A stretch of DNA of 19,798 bases, from the NCBI GenBank assembly GCA_032988165.1, contig JANTQF010000502.1, positions 1 through 19,798 of the forward strand, written 5' to 3'. The notes beneath the pieces are model-generated. The model saw nothing but the letters and a program-made list of their open reading frames with translations, was not told the DNA's origin and ran no database searches. Positions 8,627-17,146 of this stretch are shown here, one piece after another; the first letter of the stretch is position 1; each line of letters starts with the position of its first letter. A program made the position numbers and the translations under genes. This DNA comes from Emmonsiellopsis sp. PD_33 (lineage: Eukaryota > Ascomycota > Eurotiomycetes > Onygenales > Ajellomycetaceae).

Positions 8627-10357
8627 ATGCCATCCACATCCCAGGCTGTCGCACCGCGCGGGGAGCTGTCCAATGCCCCACCAGCTTCCGGCGACTCTCA
8701 CGCAACTCTGGCGCCCAAGCCGCCTGTGTTCGCCCGGCTAACGCCCCACAATGCCGCCGCCTATAAAGCGTTTCGCGCCGTGGTGGATGCTATGAAGCGT
8801 GACCCAGCACAGCTTGCTCACCATCGCCGCTTTTTACACTACGATGAACCTGGGATACCCCTTTCGAGTCTTTTGGCTCCTCACCATTCTGCTTCACCGG
8901 AAGTCTCTGGAGGCTCTGATGTGGCATCGTCAGTTGCAAGTTCCGATCAGCATACCCAGGAGCCTCCCGAGGACGATCTTGTTTTCAACGGCCATTATCT
9001 ACTCTCCTTAGACATCTCTCCCGCGGAGCCCACTCTCGGGTGGGTAATTGGGACCGGAAGACGGCGAGGGAGCAATGTTATGGGCGGCGTTGACATACTT
9101 TTAAATTCCCAACCTCCATTCGAGGGAGTTCGGAGCCGCCACGCCGCCCTGACTTTTCACAAGGATTCCGGCATACTCGCAGTCGAGTCTTGCCATAGGG
9201 ATGCTTCAGTTACTCTTGATATGGTCCAATTTACTCGGTCGGAGGGCATGCGAGGCCTCACTAGACCGGTGTCGTTTATCCAATTCGGTGATCTGCTATA
9301 CCGATTCGCCTACACTGACTGGGCCGCAAACGAAGAACTCATTTTTCAGAAGCGGAAGGAGTCTTATTTTGCTGTGTCTTTGAGTACTCCAGCTCCGATT
9401 CAATCAACATCCGCCACCCCTTCGTTAAACGCCATGGTTATCGGCAACTGGAATCTACATCGTACCGTGGGGGGCGGTGCTTTTGGTATCGTGAATGCTG
9501 CCTCGCGCCTGGGCGGAAAGTTACAAGTTGTTGCGTTTAAGGCAATGGTTCGTTCCGACTACTTTTCCGACCGCAATGTTGATGCCGAGTTTCTGGCGGC
9601 TTTAAATCTCAAAAAAGCTACCGAAAATCATGAGTATAAGATGTTTATCATCCGGATGAAGGAGGCCATCTATGAAAGAGGATCCAGTGTCTTTGACTAC
9701 AGCGGCCCTGAGCGCGTGTACTTTATATACAGTCCTCTCGCTCGAGGAACCTTCGGCAGCCATATACTCAACGACCTCGCAATTACCCCGATGGAAACCC
9801 GCATATTGCTTTTAGCAGACATTATCAAGGGACTCACTTGTCTCCATGACGTCCAGTGGATTCATCGCGACATAAAACCTGACAATCTAGCCGTGGTGAC
9901 GATGTCCCCCCCACGTGCCGTGATCCTGGATATCGGACAGGCATGTTTCTCAGGACTCGACCCCAAAATGCCTCTCGGGATGACCAGAGGTATCCAGTCA
10001 ACGCCCGGGAAAATCGGTACGCCCTTATACTCTCCACCAGAAATGGCATGGGAGCTCTCGCGCTATGGCCCGGCGGCAGACATATATTCACTAGGGCTTG
10101 TGGCATACCAGCTTTTCGTGGGACCCTACCAAATTAACCCATGGCTTGGCAAGGCTCAGTCAGCGGTAGGGGACGAGTACAATCGCTGGGAGGTCATGTG
10201 TACTTCCTTGAGAACAAAGGGGAGCAGCCGCATCGAACACTTAATATCTGAAATGCTTGCGTTCGACATGGACAAGCGATGCTCGGCTAGACAGGCGCTT
10301 GGACACCCTTCATTGAAACAGAATATCGAACCTGATCACAAACGTGCGAAAACATAG
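8627..10357 (+). CDS. FHA-like and protein kinase domain protein (576 aa)
   Basis: This is an intron-less gene for a probable Ser/Thr kinase. Residues 1-115 are Ala/Pro/Ser-rich and mostly disordered-looking. Residues about 122-230 resemble an FHA phosphothreonine-binding domain: a WVIGTGRR-type strand, VDILL, then GVRSRHAALTFHKDSG. The kinase domain runs from about 270 to 565. It has a glycine loop GGGAFG (282-287), AFKAM with Lys305 as the ATP-anchoring lysine, catalytic HRDIKPDN (413-420), DIG (435-437) in place of the usual DFG, PPEMA in place of APE, and DIYSLGL for the F-helix. The Asp of HRD, the Asn and the metal-binding Asp are all present, so activity is plausible. The last residues (KRAKT) are basic. 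An FHA plus kinase layout recalls checkpoint kinases of the Chk2/Rad53 type, but the sequence is divergent and a fungal-specific kinase is equally possible. An in-frame stop at 8594 supports this start if there is no upstream exon. Confidence 0.85.
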   Translation: MPSTSQAVAPRGELSNAPPASGDSHATLAPKPPVFARLTPHNAAAYKAFRAVVDAMKRDPAQLAHHRRFLHYDEPGIPLSSLLAPHHSASPEVSGGSDVASSVASSDQHTQEPPEDDLVFNGHYLLSLDISPAEPTLGWVIGTGRRRGSNVMGGVDILLNSQPPFEGVRSRHAALTFHKDSGILAVESCHRDASVTLDMVQFTRSEGMRGLTRPVSFIQFGDLLYRFAYTDWAANEELIFQKRKESYFAVSLSTPAPIQSTSATPSLNAMVIGNWNLHRTVGGGAFGIVNAASRLGGKLQVVAFKAMVRSDYFSDRNVDAEFLAALNLKKATENHEYKMFIIRMKEAIYERGSSVFDYSGPERVYFIYSPLARGTFGSHILNDLAITPMETRILLLADIIKGLTCLHDVQWIHRDIKPDNLAVVTMSPPRAVILDIGQACFSGLDPKMPLGMTRGIQSTPGKIGTPLYSPPEMAWELSRYGPAADIYSLGLVAYQLFVGPYQINPWLGKAQSAVGDEYNRWEVMCTSLRTKGSSRIEHLISEMLAFDMDKRCSARQALGHPSLKQNIEPDHKRAKT

Positions 10358-10902
10358 CGGGTTTAGGGTTGTCACGACGATACGACTTTCATAGGGTTTA
10401 TCTCGGAATGTTTTAAGGAACTGGCGTTTTGTGTTTTTATCAACTCCGGGAGAGCTCTGTAGCTCAAACGTAAATGATTCGAAGGGACTAGCAATACCTC
10501 GTATGGCGTACAGGAGAATGCGATGGGGAGTTATATGTAAATACGACCGCACATAGTATCAATAGAAGCAATATAACGCTTGAAACACAGCAAATATCAC
10601 GAGTACAAATGGGGAAAAAGAAAAGGTAGGTACGAAAGAGGAGCAAGGCAAAGTGTACCACAAACGCCTGTATAGAAATAACTAAAAACTCCCAAGGAAA
10701 CCAACCAACGAACCAACCACATAAGAGACATTAAATGAAACACGGCACGGATGGAGATGGTAAACGCAACGAGATCCCGGATTAACCCAGTCGGTCACAA
10801 TGAAAGCTCGCAGAGAACAACATGTATGATATAAAGTGTATAAACCCGAGACATGGGCTGAGAAGCTTCAATTCGAAGCGAGGGTGGGTTGCGTTGATAG
10901 AT
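10358..10902. other. Intergenic region between convergent kinase and vps68 genes
   Basis: This 545-bp interval must hold the 3' untranslated regions of two converging genes. It is AT-rich (A-rich on the plus strand from about 10560 to 10740), and no coding exon or RNA gene was recognised. Confidence 0.6.
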
Positions 10903-11726
10903 CTAGAGCGTTAGGCTGTAGGTATAATCGTCTTCCATGTTCTGCGAAACCCAGAGCACGACGGAGCTGGAATTTGAGAGCAGGATTTGGTTAGTATACT
11001 GATATTAATGCCAGGAGTAGGTATGGTTATCGCTCACCTTAGCATAATCAGCGCGTTGCAAATAACATTCGCGATTCCAAAGTACGTTGTCTGCATCGTA
11101 TATTCCTTGATAACGTATTTAAGCACTAGCACCGTCTGCGATTTCAAACCTCATTAGCCAAATCCTCCCCCTTCCACCCCAAACCGCTATGGAGGAAGAA
11201 AAATACATACCACACTCCCCGCCAACCCCCCCGCCAACAACGCGAATCCCAAAAACAACACAAACCTCGCCTTCCACGCCACCCCGCTGCCGGAATAACT
11301 AAACGAATCGGCACTCAGCCGCGACTTCTCGATCGAATTGATCACCAACATTCCCAGCGCGGAGCAGATGCCCGGGATCCAGTCGACGAATTTGACATGG
11401 ACGTCGCCGCCGTTTCGGGAGCTGTGGGAGTAGGCGGCTGCGTCGATGAAGAAGAAGAAGCCGAGGGAGAACTGGGGAGATGAGGGTTAGTGGGGAGCTT
11501 GGAGGATAGGTCGAGGGTTGATATGCTGTGGTAGGCAGAAGGAGGATAGGTTTGAGAGGGGAATGCGCGGGGTGAGGGAGGGGACGCAAGCTGCGGAAGT
11601 GGGAGGATGGAGATATTGATTGCATACCAATGCGCCAGAGGTGTAGATTCCAGCCGTATGGGTGTTGGCGCTACTTAGCCATCGTGGTTTACCCCAGCGG
11701 AACAGGCGGTTGTCGGAGTCGTCCAT
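10903..11726 (-). CDS. vps68: Vps68-like endosomal membrane protein, UPF0220/TMEM50 family (four exons, 173 aa)
   Basis: Vps68 is a small four-span membrane protein that, with Vps55, controls sorting from late endosomes to the vacuole in yeast. Exons are 11726-11628, 11471-11211, 11135-11038 and 10966-10903, totalling 522 nt and 173 residues. Donors are GTATGC, GTATGT and GTGAGC; acceptors are CAG. The N-terminus MDDSDNRLFRWGKPRW is cytosolic. Four hydrophobic spans follow: around FSLGFFFFIDAAAY, WIPGICSALGMLVINSI, FVLFLGFALLAGGLAGSV, and GIANVICNALIMLSSSVVLW. The C-terminus ends NMEDDYTYSLTL, characteristic of this family. The gene lies on the same strand as vps55, about 4.9 kb away. A CATGTGAT (reverse ATCACATG) element lies at 11900-11907, 174 bp upstream of the ATG. 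The gene appears intact. Confidence 0.92.
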
Positions 11727-12473
11727 GGCGGGCGCGCTTGGGGATGGCGGGATGATGGGGTCGGGGACAACGGATATTGTGGGGGACCAGGTTGGCGATC
11801 AGGAGTTTCGTTCACGGTACGTTTGGATATCTCGTTTGGAGCTGTGATGTGATGTTGGAGGTCGTTTCGTTCGGGAGACATTGGCGCGGAGCCTCAGGTC
11901 ATGTGATGCTGTCTCGGCGCTTCGGTTGTTCCGGCTCCGAGCTATATCGACATCAAACTCAATTTCAACATCATCCCCCTTTTTACTGAAGCTGTGTTCC
12001 GGAGTCTATGGCATCCTTGAGTGCTTAGTGACATTTTGGTATGCCATTGTATATCCAATCTGCAGTCGATTTCTGCTTATTCAATGCCCTGCACCCTGAG
12101 AACTCTTCGAAGAGTGTATCCTCATGTCTTCTAACAAATAAGTGCTGGGGAATAGATGCGATGCTATGAGCATCTCCTACTAATAATTGACCGAAGTTAT
12201 GGTGTATATTCATCATCATTTAAGCACCACTAGAAACCCCGACATTGGACAGACAACTCACTAACATCAGATATGCCACCATGAATGAGGGATATTGACT
12301 GCCCACCCCAGGCTAGTTAATCTAGCTTCAAGCATCTATCTACCAAACCCCAGCCCATCCCATCTACCAACCTCTCACAATTTCCCCCTCAGCCCCTCCC
12401 TAACAGCCCCCCAGTACCTCTCCTCTCACTCATCCCAACCACTCTCCCCTTCCATCCCCCCTCCCCCACCGGC
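11727..12473. other. vps68 upstream region and DNA downstream of the decayed block
   Basis: The part near 11726 should contain the vps68 promoter, including an RTCACRTG-type site on the minus strand at 11907-11900. The part from about 12300 to 12470 is highly C-rich on the plus strand. Frames on both strands are short or low-complexity, and no gene, RNA or mobile element was recognised. Confidence 0.5.
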
Positions 12474-12880
12474 CTAATAACCTCCACATCCTTCTACCCC
12501 ACCCCCAAACACAACCCTCCACGGCACCTCAAACCCCACATCCTCCGGATTTCCCATGCCAGTCAACTTCAAAAACCCCGTCTCGCCAGCCACATACACC
12601 ACCCGCCCGATATTCGTCCAGCAAATCGTGCCCGCGCACAATGGATCGCGTACGGCTCCCACGTGCTCACCAGCGTGCAGCGCCAGAGGTAGGGTTCCGG
12701 GTAGTGGTCTGAGGCCAGGCGGGTGAGTTCGGACTCGGCGTGGCGGGTGTGGGAGATAGAGAGGTGGGAGAGGAGGATGGTGCTGTTGTCGGGGCCTAGG
12801 AGGGCCGCCAAGGGCCGTTTGGAGTGCGTGGTGCGGGCGGATTCTTGTAGGGTGAGGTAGGCGGAGTAGTCGTGAAAAAC
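12474..12880 (-). pseudogene. Broken nucleoside/cytidine-type deaminase
   Basis: This is a remnant of a zinc-dependent CMP/dCMP-type deaminase, the fold used by nucleoside, cytosine and guanine deaminases. Reading leftwards, the first part carries TRHAESEL, the HAE zinc/proton-shuttle motif, followed by YLWRCTLVSTWEP. The expected next motif is PCxxC, the other two zinc ligands. Here the first Cys position reads Tyr, and the frame then shifts (near 12665-12645). The reading continues in another frame as CAGTICWTNIGRVVYVAGE and KLTGMGNPED, ending in a short Gly-rich tail. The shift fits a net insertion of about 5 bp. The usual Cys of the later PCR-VF motif reads Trp. These lesions should abolish activity. 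The 5' end runs straight out of the permease remnant with no separate promoter, so it is very unlikely to be a functional gene. Confidence 0.82.
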
Positions 12881-13753
12881 CATCTAATCTTCACGGCGGG
12901 AATGTAATGAAACGGCAATAAGATGATGAAGTAGATGATGTACGAAATCATAAACTGTGTTGTGGTGTTCGCTGATGGCGGGAGTTGGTTGGGCACATTG
13001 CGGAAACTAGGCCATATGGCAAAGAGCATGGATTCTACATCATATCAGCACGTGAATAATACCATCATGACTATTTCATTTGCCATATTCAGGCTGATGG
13101 TCAAGGATAGATAGGGGACAAACTTACGAATACACTGCGCCCTAGTATACCAAAAAACCGAAACAATCACCCGCAGCACAGTAACAACTTACGCAAAATA
13201 AAACCCATACGCAGAGCGTGCTTGGACCGTAAACGGAATATGTAATCGGGCCCTCGATCAGACCGTTAAACGTCACCACGAGCGCGGTGATGAAGTTCCC
13301 CAAGACTGTGACGACGAGCGCGAGTTTCTAGGATAGTCCGAGTTCTATTAAGGTGCTACCGGCGCGCCAGTTGGTTACGGCGAAGGCGTCGGAGACCTAG
13401 TATGTTACGACTTTGAGATGAGGTACACAGTGTGGTTGGTAGATGTAGGTATTGGGATGCAGGGGTATGGGATGTAGAGTTGTATGTTCGCTAGTTTTGG
13501 CGTTCGGGGGGGATGGGGTCGAGGTCTGTCAAAGTATTAGTCTTGAGGGATATCAATCACTGTTCAAAGGGGAGAGTGGGTGTGTATGGATTAGCCTGCC
13601 TTTGTTACATTTCGTCTCTCCAGGCGGAAGCTCAATCTTTGACTGCAAATTTTCCCACCAGGAAAGTTTGTCGCAGAAGCCAGCGGAAGGATCGGTTCCG
13701 TCTTCAAAGACACTCGTGCTCTTTTCTGGGCCTTTATACCCTAGATCCGTCAT
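12875..13753 (-). pseudogene. Truncated, mutated NCS1-family nucleobase permease remnant
   Basis: NCS1 (Fur-type) permeases import uracil, allantoin, cytosine or purines. Reading leftwards: a start at 13753 gives a hydrophilic N-terminus including SKIELPPGE. An intron-like gap (13608-13526) is followed by DLDPIPPERQ, matching the conserved DLxPxPPExR segment, and a TAG stop at 13493-13491 where the family has the Trp of TW. A second exon begins at 13396 with VSDAFAVTNW and meets another TAG at 13330-13328, where the family has Trp after GLS. A frameshift follows before VLRVIVSVFWY. After an intron (13127-13035) the text resumes as MLFAIWPSFRNVPNQLP and one membrane span ending KIRWFF, near 12875. 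Everything after about TM5 is missing. With at least two nonsense changes, a frameshift and a large C-terminal deletion, this is a pseudogene. Substrate cannot be assigned. Confidence 0.85.
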
Positions 13754-14425
13754 GATGGATGGAAACGAATATGGGACGGATTGAAATGCATAACAAAAAG
13801 CTTCAAACAAGATTTCCGATAATACTGAATAATGTGGGATAAATGAACATGATATTCCCTAGTATTATTTCCCGCCATGAAGACCAAGAATAACTAATTG
13901 ACAACAACCGGGGTAGCTTTATCGGTCTGCATGACCCCCCTGTCGATGCCAGCAATAAGGAACGCGACCTTATTGGGGGCACTGGTGCTAGGCTGAATGA
14001 CTCTCCCAGCCCGTATTATCGAGACAGCACAGCATGACGAGGGTATCTCAAGTATTTGGTGAGCTGACGGTGATTCAGCATTGTAAAAGTAAGAAATCAA
14101 TGGGATCCCAAGTTACTTACATATCCAGTGCAAGGAAACTGTTATTTCTTGATGGTTGGCGGCAGACTTGCGCCAGGATCGCCAGTGACTTAGCTACTCA
14201 TCGCACATCATTCCTCGCTGAGGGTGTCAATTCCGGGTAGTTGCAAAAAGTAGGATCCGCCGATTCCCCCGGGGCCTCGAGTACTGGACCATATCAAAGC
14301 TAGCCCCTCAATTTACCTATATTGCTCAGACGCCCCGACGTCCATCGCGGTTGAAAAATCCACCCCAACATTCTTCCAAACCCTATAAACCTATCCATCC
14401 AGAGCGTTAACATATGCACCCATCA
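13754..14425. other. Intergenic region with a possible further gene relic (minus strand)
   Basis: On the minus strand a 39-residue coding-like stretch (around 14010-13894, containing IQPSTSAPNKVAFLIAGIDR) ends in a TAG stop. It is preceded by an intron-like segment beginning GTAAGT at 14120 and ending CAG near 14066, with a GCTGAAT branch-like site. Upstream frames are interrupted by several stops. This may be another decayed gene, but I could not name a family. The remainder should contain the sld7 3' region. Confidence 0.3.
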
Positions 14426-15990
14426 CTAACCCCCCTCACAAAACAACTTCAACAACCCATCCACCAGATCCGTCGCCTTCTCCTTCTCCAACACGGGCAC
14501 CGACACCAACACAGAGTCCGAAACCGCACTCTGCGCATCCGCATCCACAACTGGCAAAGATGCACCAGCGCAGGGCGGAACGTCCTTCAAGTACCGCCTA
14601 AGCGCAAACGAGGCCGCACGATACGTCGCGTGATACATCGCTTTGAAGTCCTCATCCTCGTCTGAGTCTGGGGGAGTACTCTGGGCGAGTAGCGTAGTGG
14701 CCGTTGATGGTCTATTGGACAAGGGTTGTGATTCTGCCATCGGTCCCAGAATGACAGGGGAGTCGAGCTCTGGATCTGCTACGCCCCGTTTGGGGGGGTT
14801 GGTTGTTGGTTTGGTGGTGCGGTGGTAGCCGTATAGACGCATGCAGGTTAGGATGGTCCTAGTTAGGAGGGCCTTATTTGTGATTATTATCTCAGATGGT
14901 GATGTAGCCGTATTTTGTTGTGAAGAGGACATCGGCCGACCACCCGTCTGCGCCAGCGCAGGATCTTTAATCGATGGTACCGGCGTACTCCTCCGGCTAT
15001 TAGACATACTCGACGTCCTTGGACGCGCCGTATTCGAGCCGCGTATATACGCCAGCGGCCCGGGCGAGGGCTGCCTCGTCATAGCCCCCGTTAGTCTACT
15101 GATGGACAACGTCCGCGGTTTATGCGCTTTCAACATATCGACGCCGGTATCCGGCTCCTTCTTAATCTTGGTAAATGAGGCGTTGCCCAATTGGTGCACT
15201 GATGAGGAAGAACTCCGCGCCATCAGCTGGGCGACTGCCTCTCCGCCCTTCCGACGGACCTTTTTGTGGTACTCGGTCGCGGCTTCGAAGAGGCTGGCCA
15301 TTCGTTTCCGCTTTGGGCTGGGAGAGTGTAGGTCTGGGAGGAATTCGGCGAAGGGTTCGTTATCTGCTAAGGAGGCGGGTCTGGGACTTGGAGGCGGAGA
15401 TGGGAGGGATTGTGCCTTTGTGATGAGGGTGGAGCATAGGGTGACGGCATATATGCGTAGTTCTCTTTGCGGGGAGGTGGTTTCGCGGTCCGGCTCGGGA
15501 TATGGAAACGAGGGAGATGAGGATGGCGGAGGAGTTGGTGGTCTCTTTGAGTCCATGGGCAGGGAAAGGACTCCGTATACGAGGATATCCGTTACATTTC
15601 GCGATCCATTTGGGGATGCCTCCACGGCCAGAAGGAGCCCGGTTGGGCATTGGAGCGTTTGCGATTCATCCAGCTCGTCCGAGTCGTCCAATATACTACT
15701 CAACAATCTGCTTCTCCACCATTCCGCAGACTCGAGATCTCGAATGTGTACCTCCAGCGCCGGTCCGGTGCGCGCATAGTATGGAACGAGTGCCGGGTTG
15801 ACGAAGGAGCGGATAGAGAGTTTCGCGTCCTTGGGAAGATCGCATTGGCTGTTCGGAGAGGGACTGATTAATGAAATACCTATTAAAGATTAGTTAACGA
15901 ACAATGTATCATTATTTTGGGGAATTTACTTCTACCTTTGCCTTGCGAAAGGCCTGATATCCCCGCGATTGCGCCGGACCAGATCTCCAT
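14426..15990 (-). CDS. sld7: Probable Sld7-like replication-initiation protein (two exons, 502 aa)
   Basis: In yeast, Sld7 binds Sld3 and helps load Cdc45 at origins under CDK control. Exons are 15990-15936 and 15879-14426 (1509 nt, 502 residues). The 56-bp intron has a GTAGAA donor, a branch-like AACTAAT and a TAG acceptor. The N-terminus reads MEIWSGAIAGISGL, then KLSIRSFVNPALVPYYARTGP and a Trp pair (about 70-71). The middle (about 125-345) is Ser/Pro-rich with many SP/TP sites and a basic KRKR (about 208). The C-terminal region (349-500) carries ITNKALLTRTILTCMRLYGY, an acidic DSDEDEDF, FKAMYHATYRAASFALRR and a final LVDGLLKLFCEG, the pattern I associate with the Sld7 C-terminal domain. 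Identity rests on remembered family features; a profile search would decide it. A tandem ACGCGA and an E-box lie upstream. The first exon was inferred by splicing, not from an open frame. Confidence 0.68.
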
Positions 15991-16595
15991 GTCGCGGGCT
16001 GTAGTGCGCGTGGTTTCAACACATAGAAAGATGATTGAGTGTGGATCTTGCCAATTTGGATATTGGGTCTCTACTTATAGTATGATATATCGTGATAAAA
16101 TAAATATCCGGTTGCTTGTGCTTCCCGTGTACAAATATCAACTTGTTGAACATGCATCGTCGCGACAAATGACGTTGACGCGAACGCGATATCACGTGAC
16201 CAGATTTGACATTATCAGGTACAAGGTTATGATGTGGATGGAAAAACAAGTCGATGTAGAGGTACTATACAGTGCATTCAAAGAGAAAAATAAAAGCGGC
16301 ACTTTAACAGGAAAAGAGAAACCATCAGGGTCACCAAAGGCCGGGACTGGCTGTATATAGCATGACGGCAATCCATCCATGAAGGCAGCACAAATAGTCT
16401 TTCAATCTTGCGATATACTCCCAGGTGAAACATGAAACATAAAACAAATAAAAGCCAATAACCCCCCAGAGAACATGATCCATGACATAAAACAGTAAAA
16501 CATAAACATATATAAAAAAAACTCGCTCCTGAAATGGGGGAAGCATCAAAATTAGGAATCATGCGCAAGCACCACCTCACTCATCACAACATAAC
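15991..16595 (-). promoter_or_regulatory. sld7 upstream region with tandem ACGCGA and a CACGTG E-box
   Basis: This 605-bp interval lies between two minus-strand genes. It contains the sld7 promoter and the vps55 3' untranslated region. At 16178-16189 there is a perfect tandem ACGCGAACGCGA, matching the ACGCG core of MBF (MCB) sites. At 16191-16200 ATCACGTGAC follows directly, a palindromic RTCACRTG-type E-box. Both are about 190-210 bp upstream of the sld7 ATG. No coding exon was recognised in the rest. Confidence 0.45.
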
Positions 16596-17146
16596 CTAGA
16601 ACTCTTCCTGCTCCTGGAAAAACATCGAGAAACTAATAATCGTAACGTATATTAGAAGACCGCCCAGAATGGACATAACCATCGCTGGAACCTGGATGGC
16701 GCCGCTATGCGCCAGGAGAGCGGGGAGGGCTGGATGTTGCATTTCGTTAGCATGTGCATGTTCATAGGAATATCCATAAATATAGAAGCCAATAGCGCAT
16801 CCAAATATCCTCTGCAATGAAAGTAGACCTCCACTCACCGATTCCCATCAGGACCAAGAACCCGGTACACCACCGTCCGAAATCGACAATAGCGCTCCCC
16901 GAACTCTCCATGAAGTCATCAGGGTTGGCGCATCGGCCACATATCCAGTTTGGCAGCGGCGCAATAACGTAGGTGGCCACGACGAGGAGGGGGAGGTAGT
17001 TATGCCATAGCGCTGCGGAGAGGATAACGAGGAGGAAGCCGATGGCGAGTACCTGGCTGGGTGTTAGAACAGAAGTTGGGCAAGCGGGGACTTTGCATAT
17101 ATCATACGAAAGATAGAGCGATGATCGTTTTAAGCCCGGCGGTCAT
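16596..17146 (-). CDS. vps55: Vps55-like endosomal sorting protein (three exons, 128 aa)
   Basis: Vps55 (related to mammalian OB-RGRP/LEPROT) is a small four-span membrane protein of late endosomes, working with Vps68 in traffic to the vacuole. Exons are 17146-17108, 17052-16839 and 16729-16596 (387 nt, 128 residues). The introns are 55 and 109 bp, with GTATGA and GTGAGT donors. The protein starts MTAGLKTIIALSF, followed by a span around VLAIGFLLVILSAALW, then LLVVATYVIAPLPNWICG, the family-characteristic CGRCANPDDF loop, GRWCTGFLVLMGIALP and AMVMSILGGLLIYVTIISFS, ending FFQEQEEF. It is slightly shorter than the yeast protein. It is divergent from the proteasome gene across a 460-bp shared promoter and appears intact. 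Confidence 0.94.

Noticed and set aside
12665..12700. An intron to explain the deaminase frameshift (a GTGAGC lies at the CTGGTGAGC position)
   Set aside because: The conserved reading continues past this point, and any intron starting there and ending before CAGTICW would be only about 30 bp or less and would remove expected residues. A frameshift is simpler.
14841..15779. A 312-codon plus-strand open frame antisense to the sld7 candidate
   Set aside because: It is a mirror of the minus-strand coding sequence, with Arg/Gly/Ser-rich translation and no domain. The minus-strand protein has a spliced first exon and conserved C-terminal pattern.
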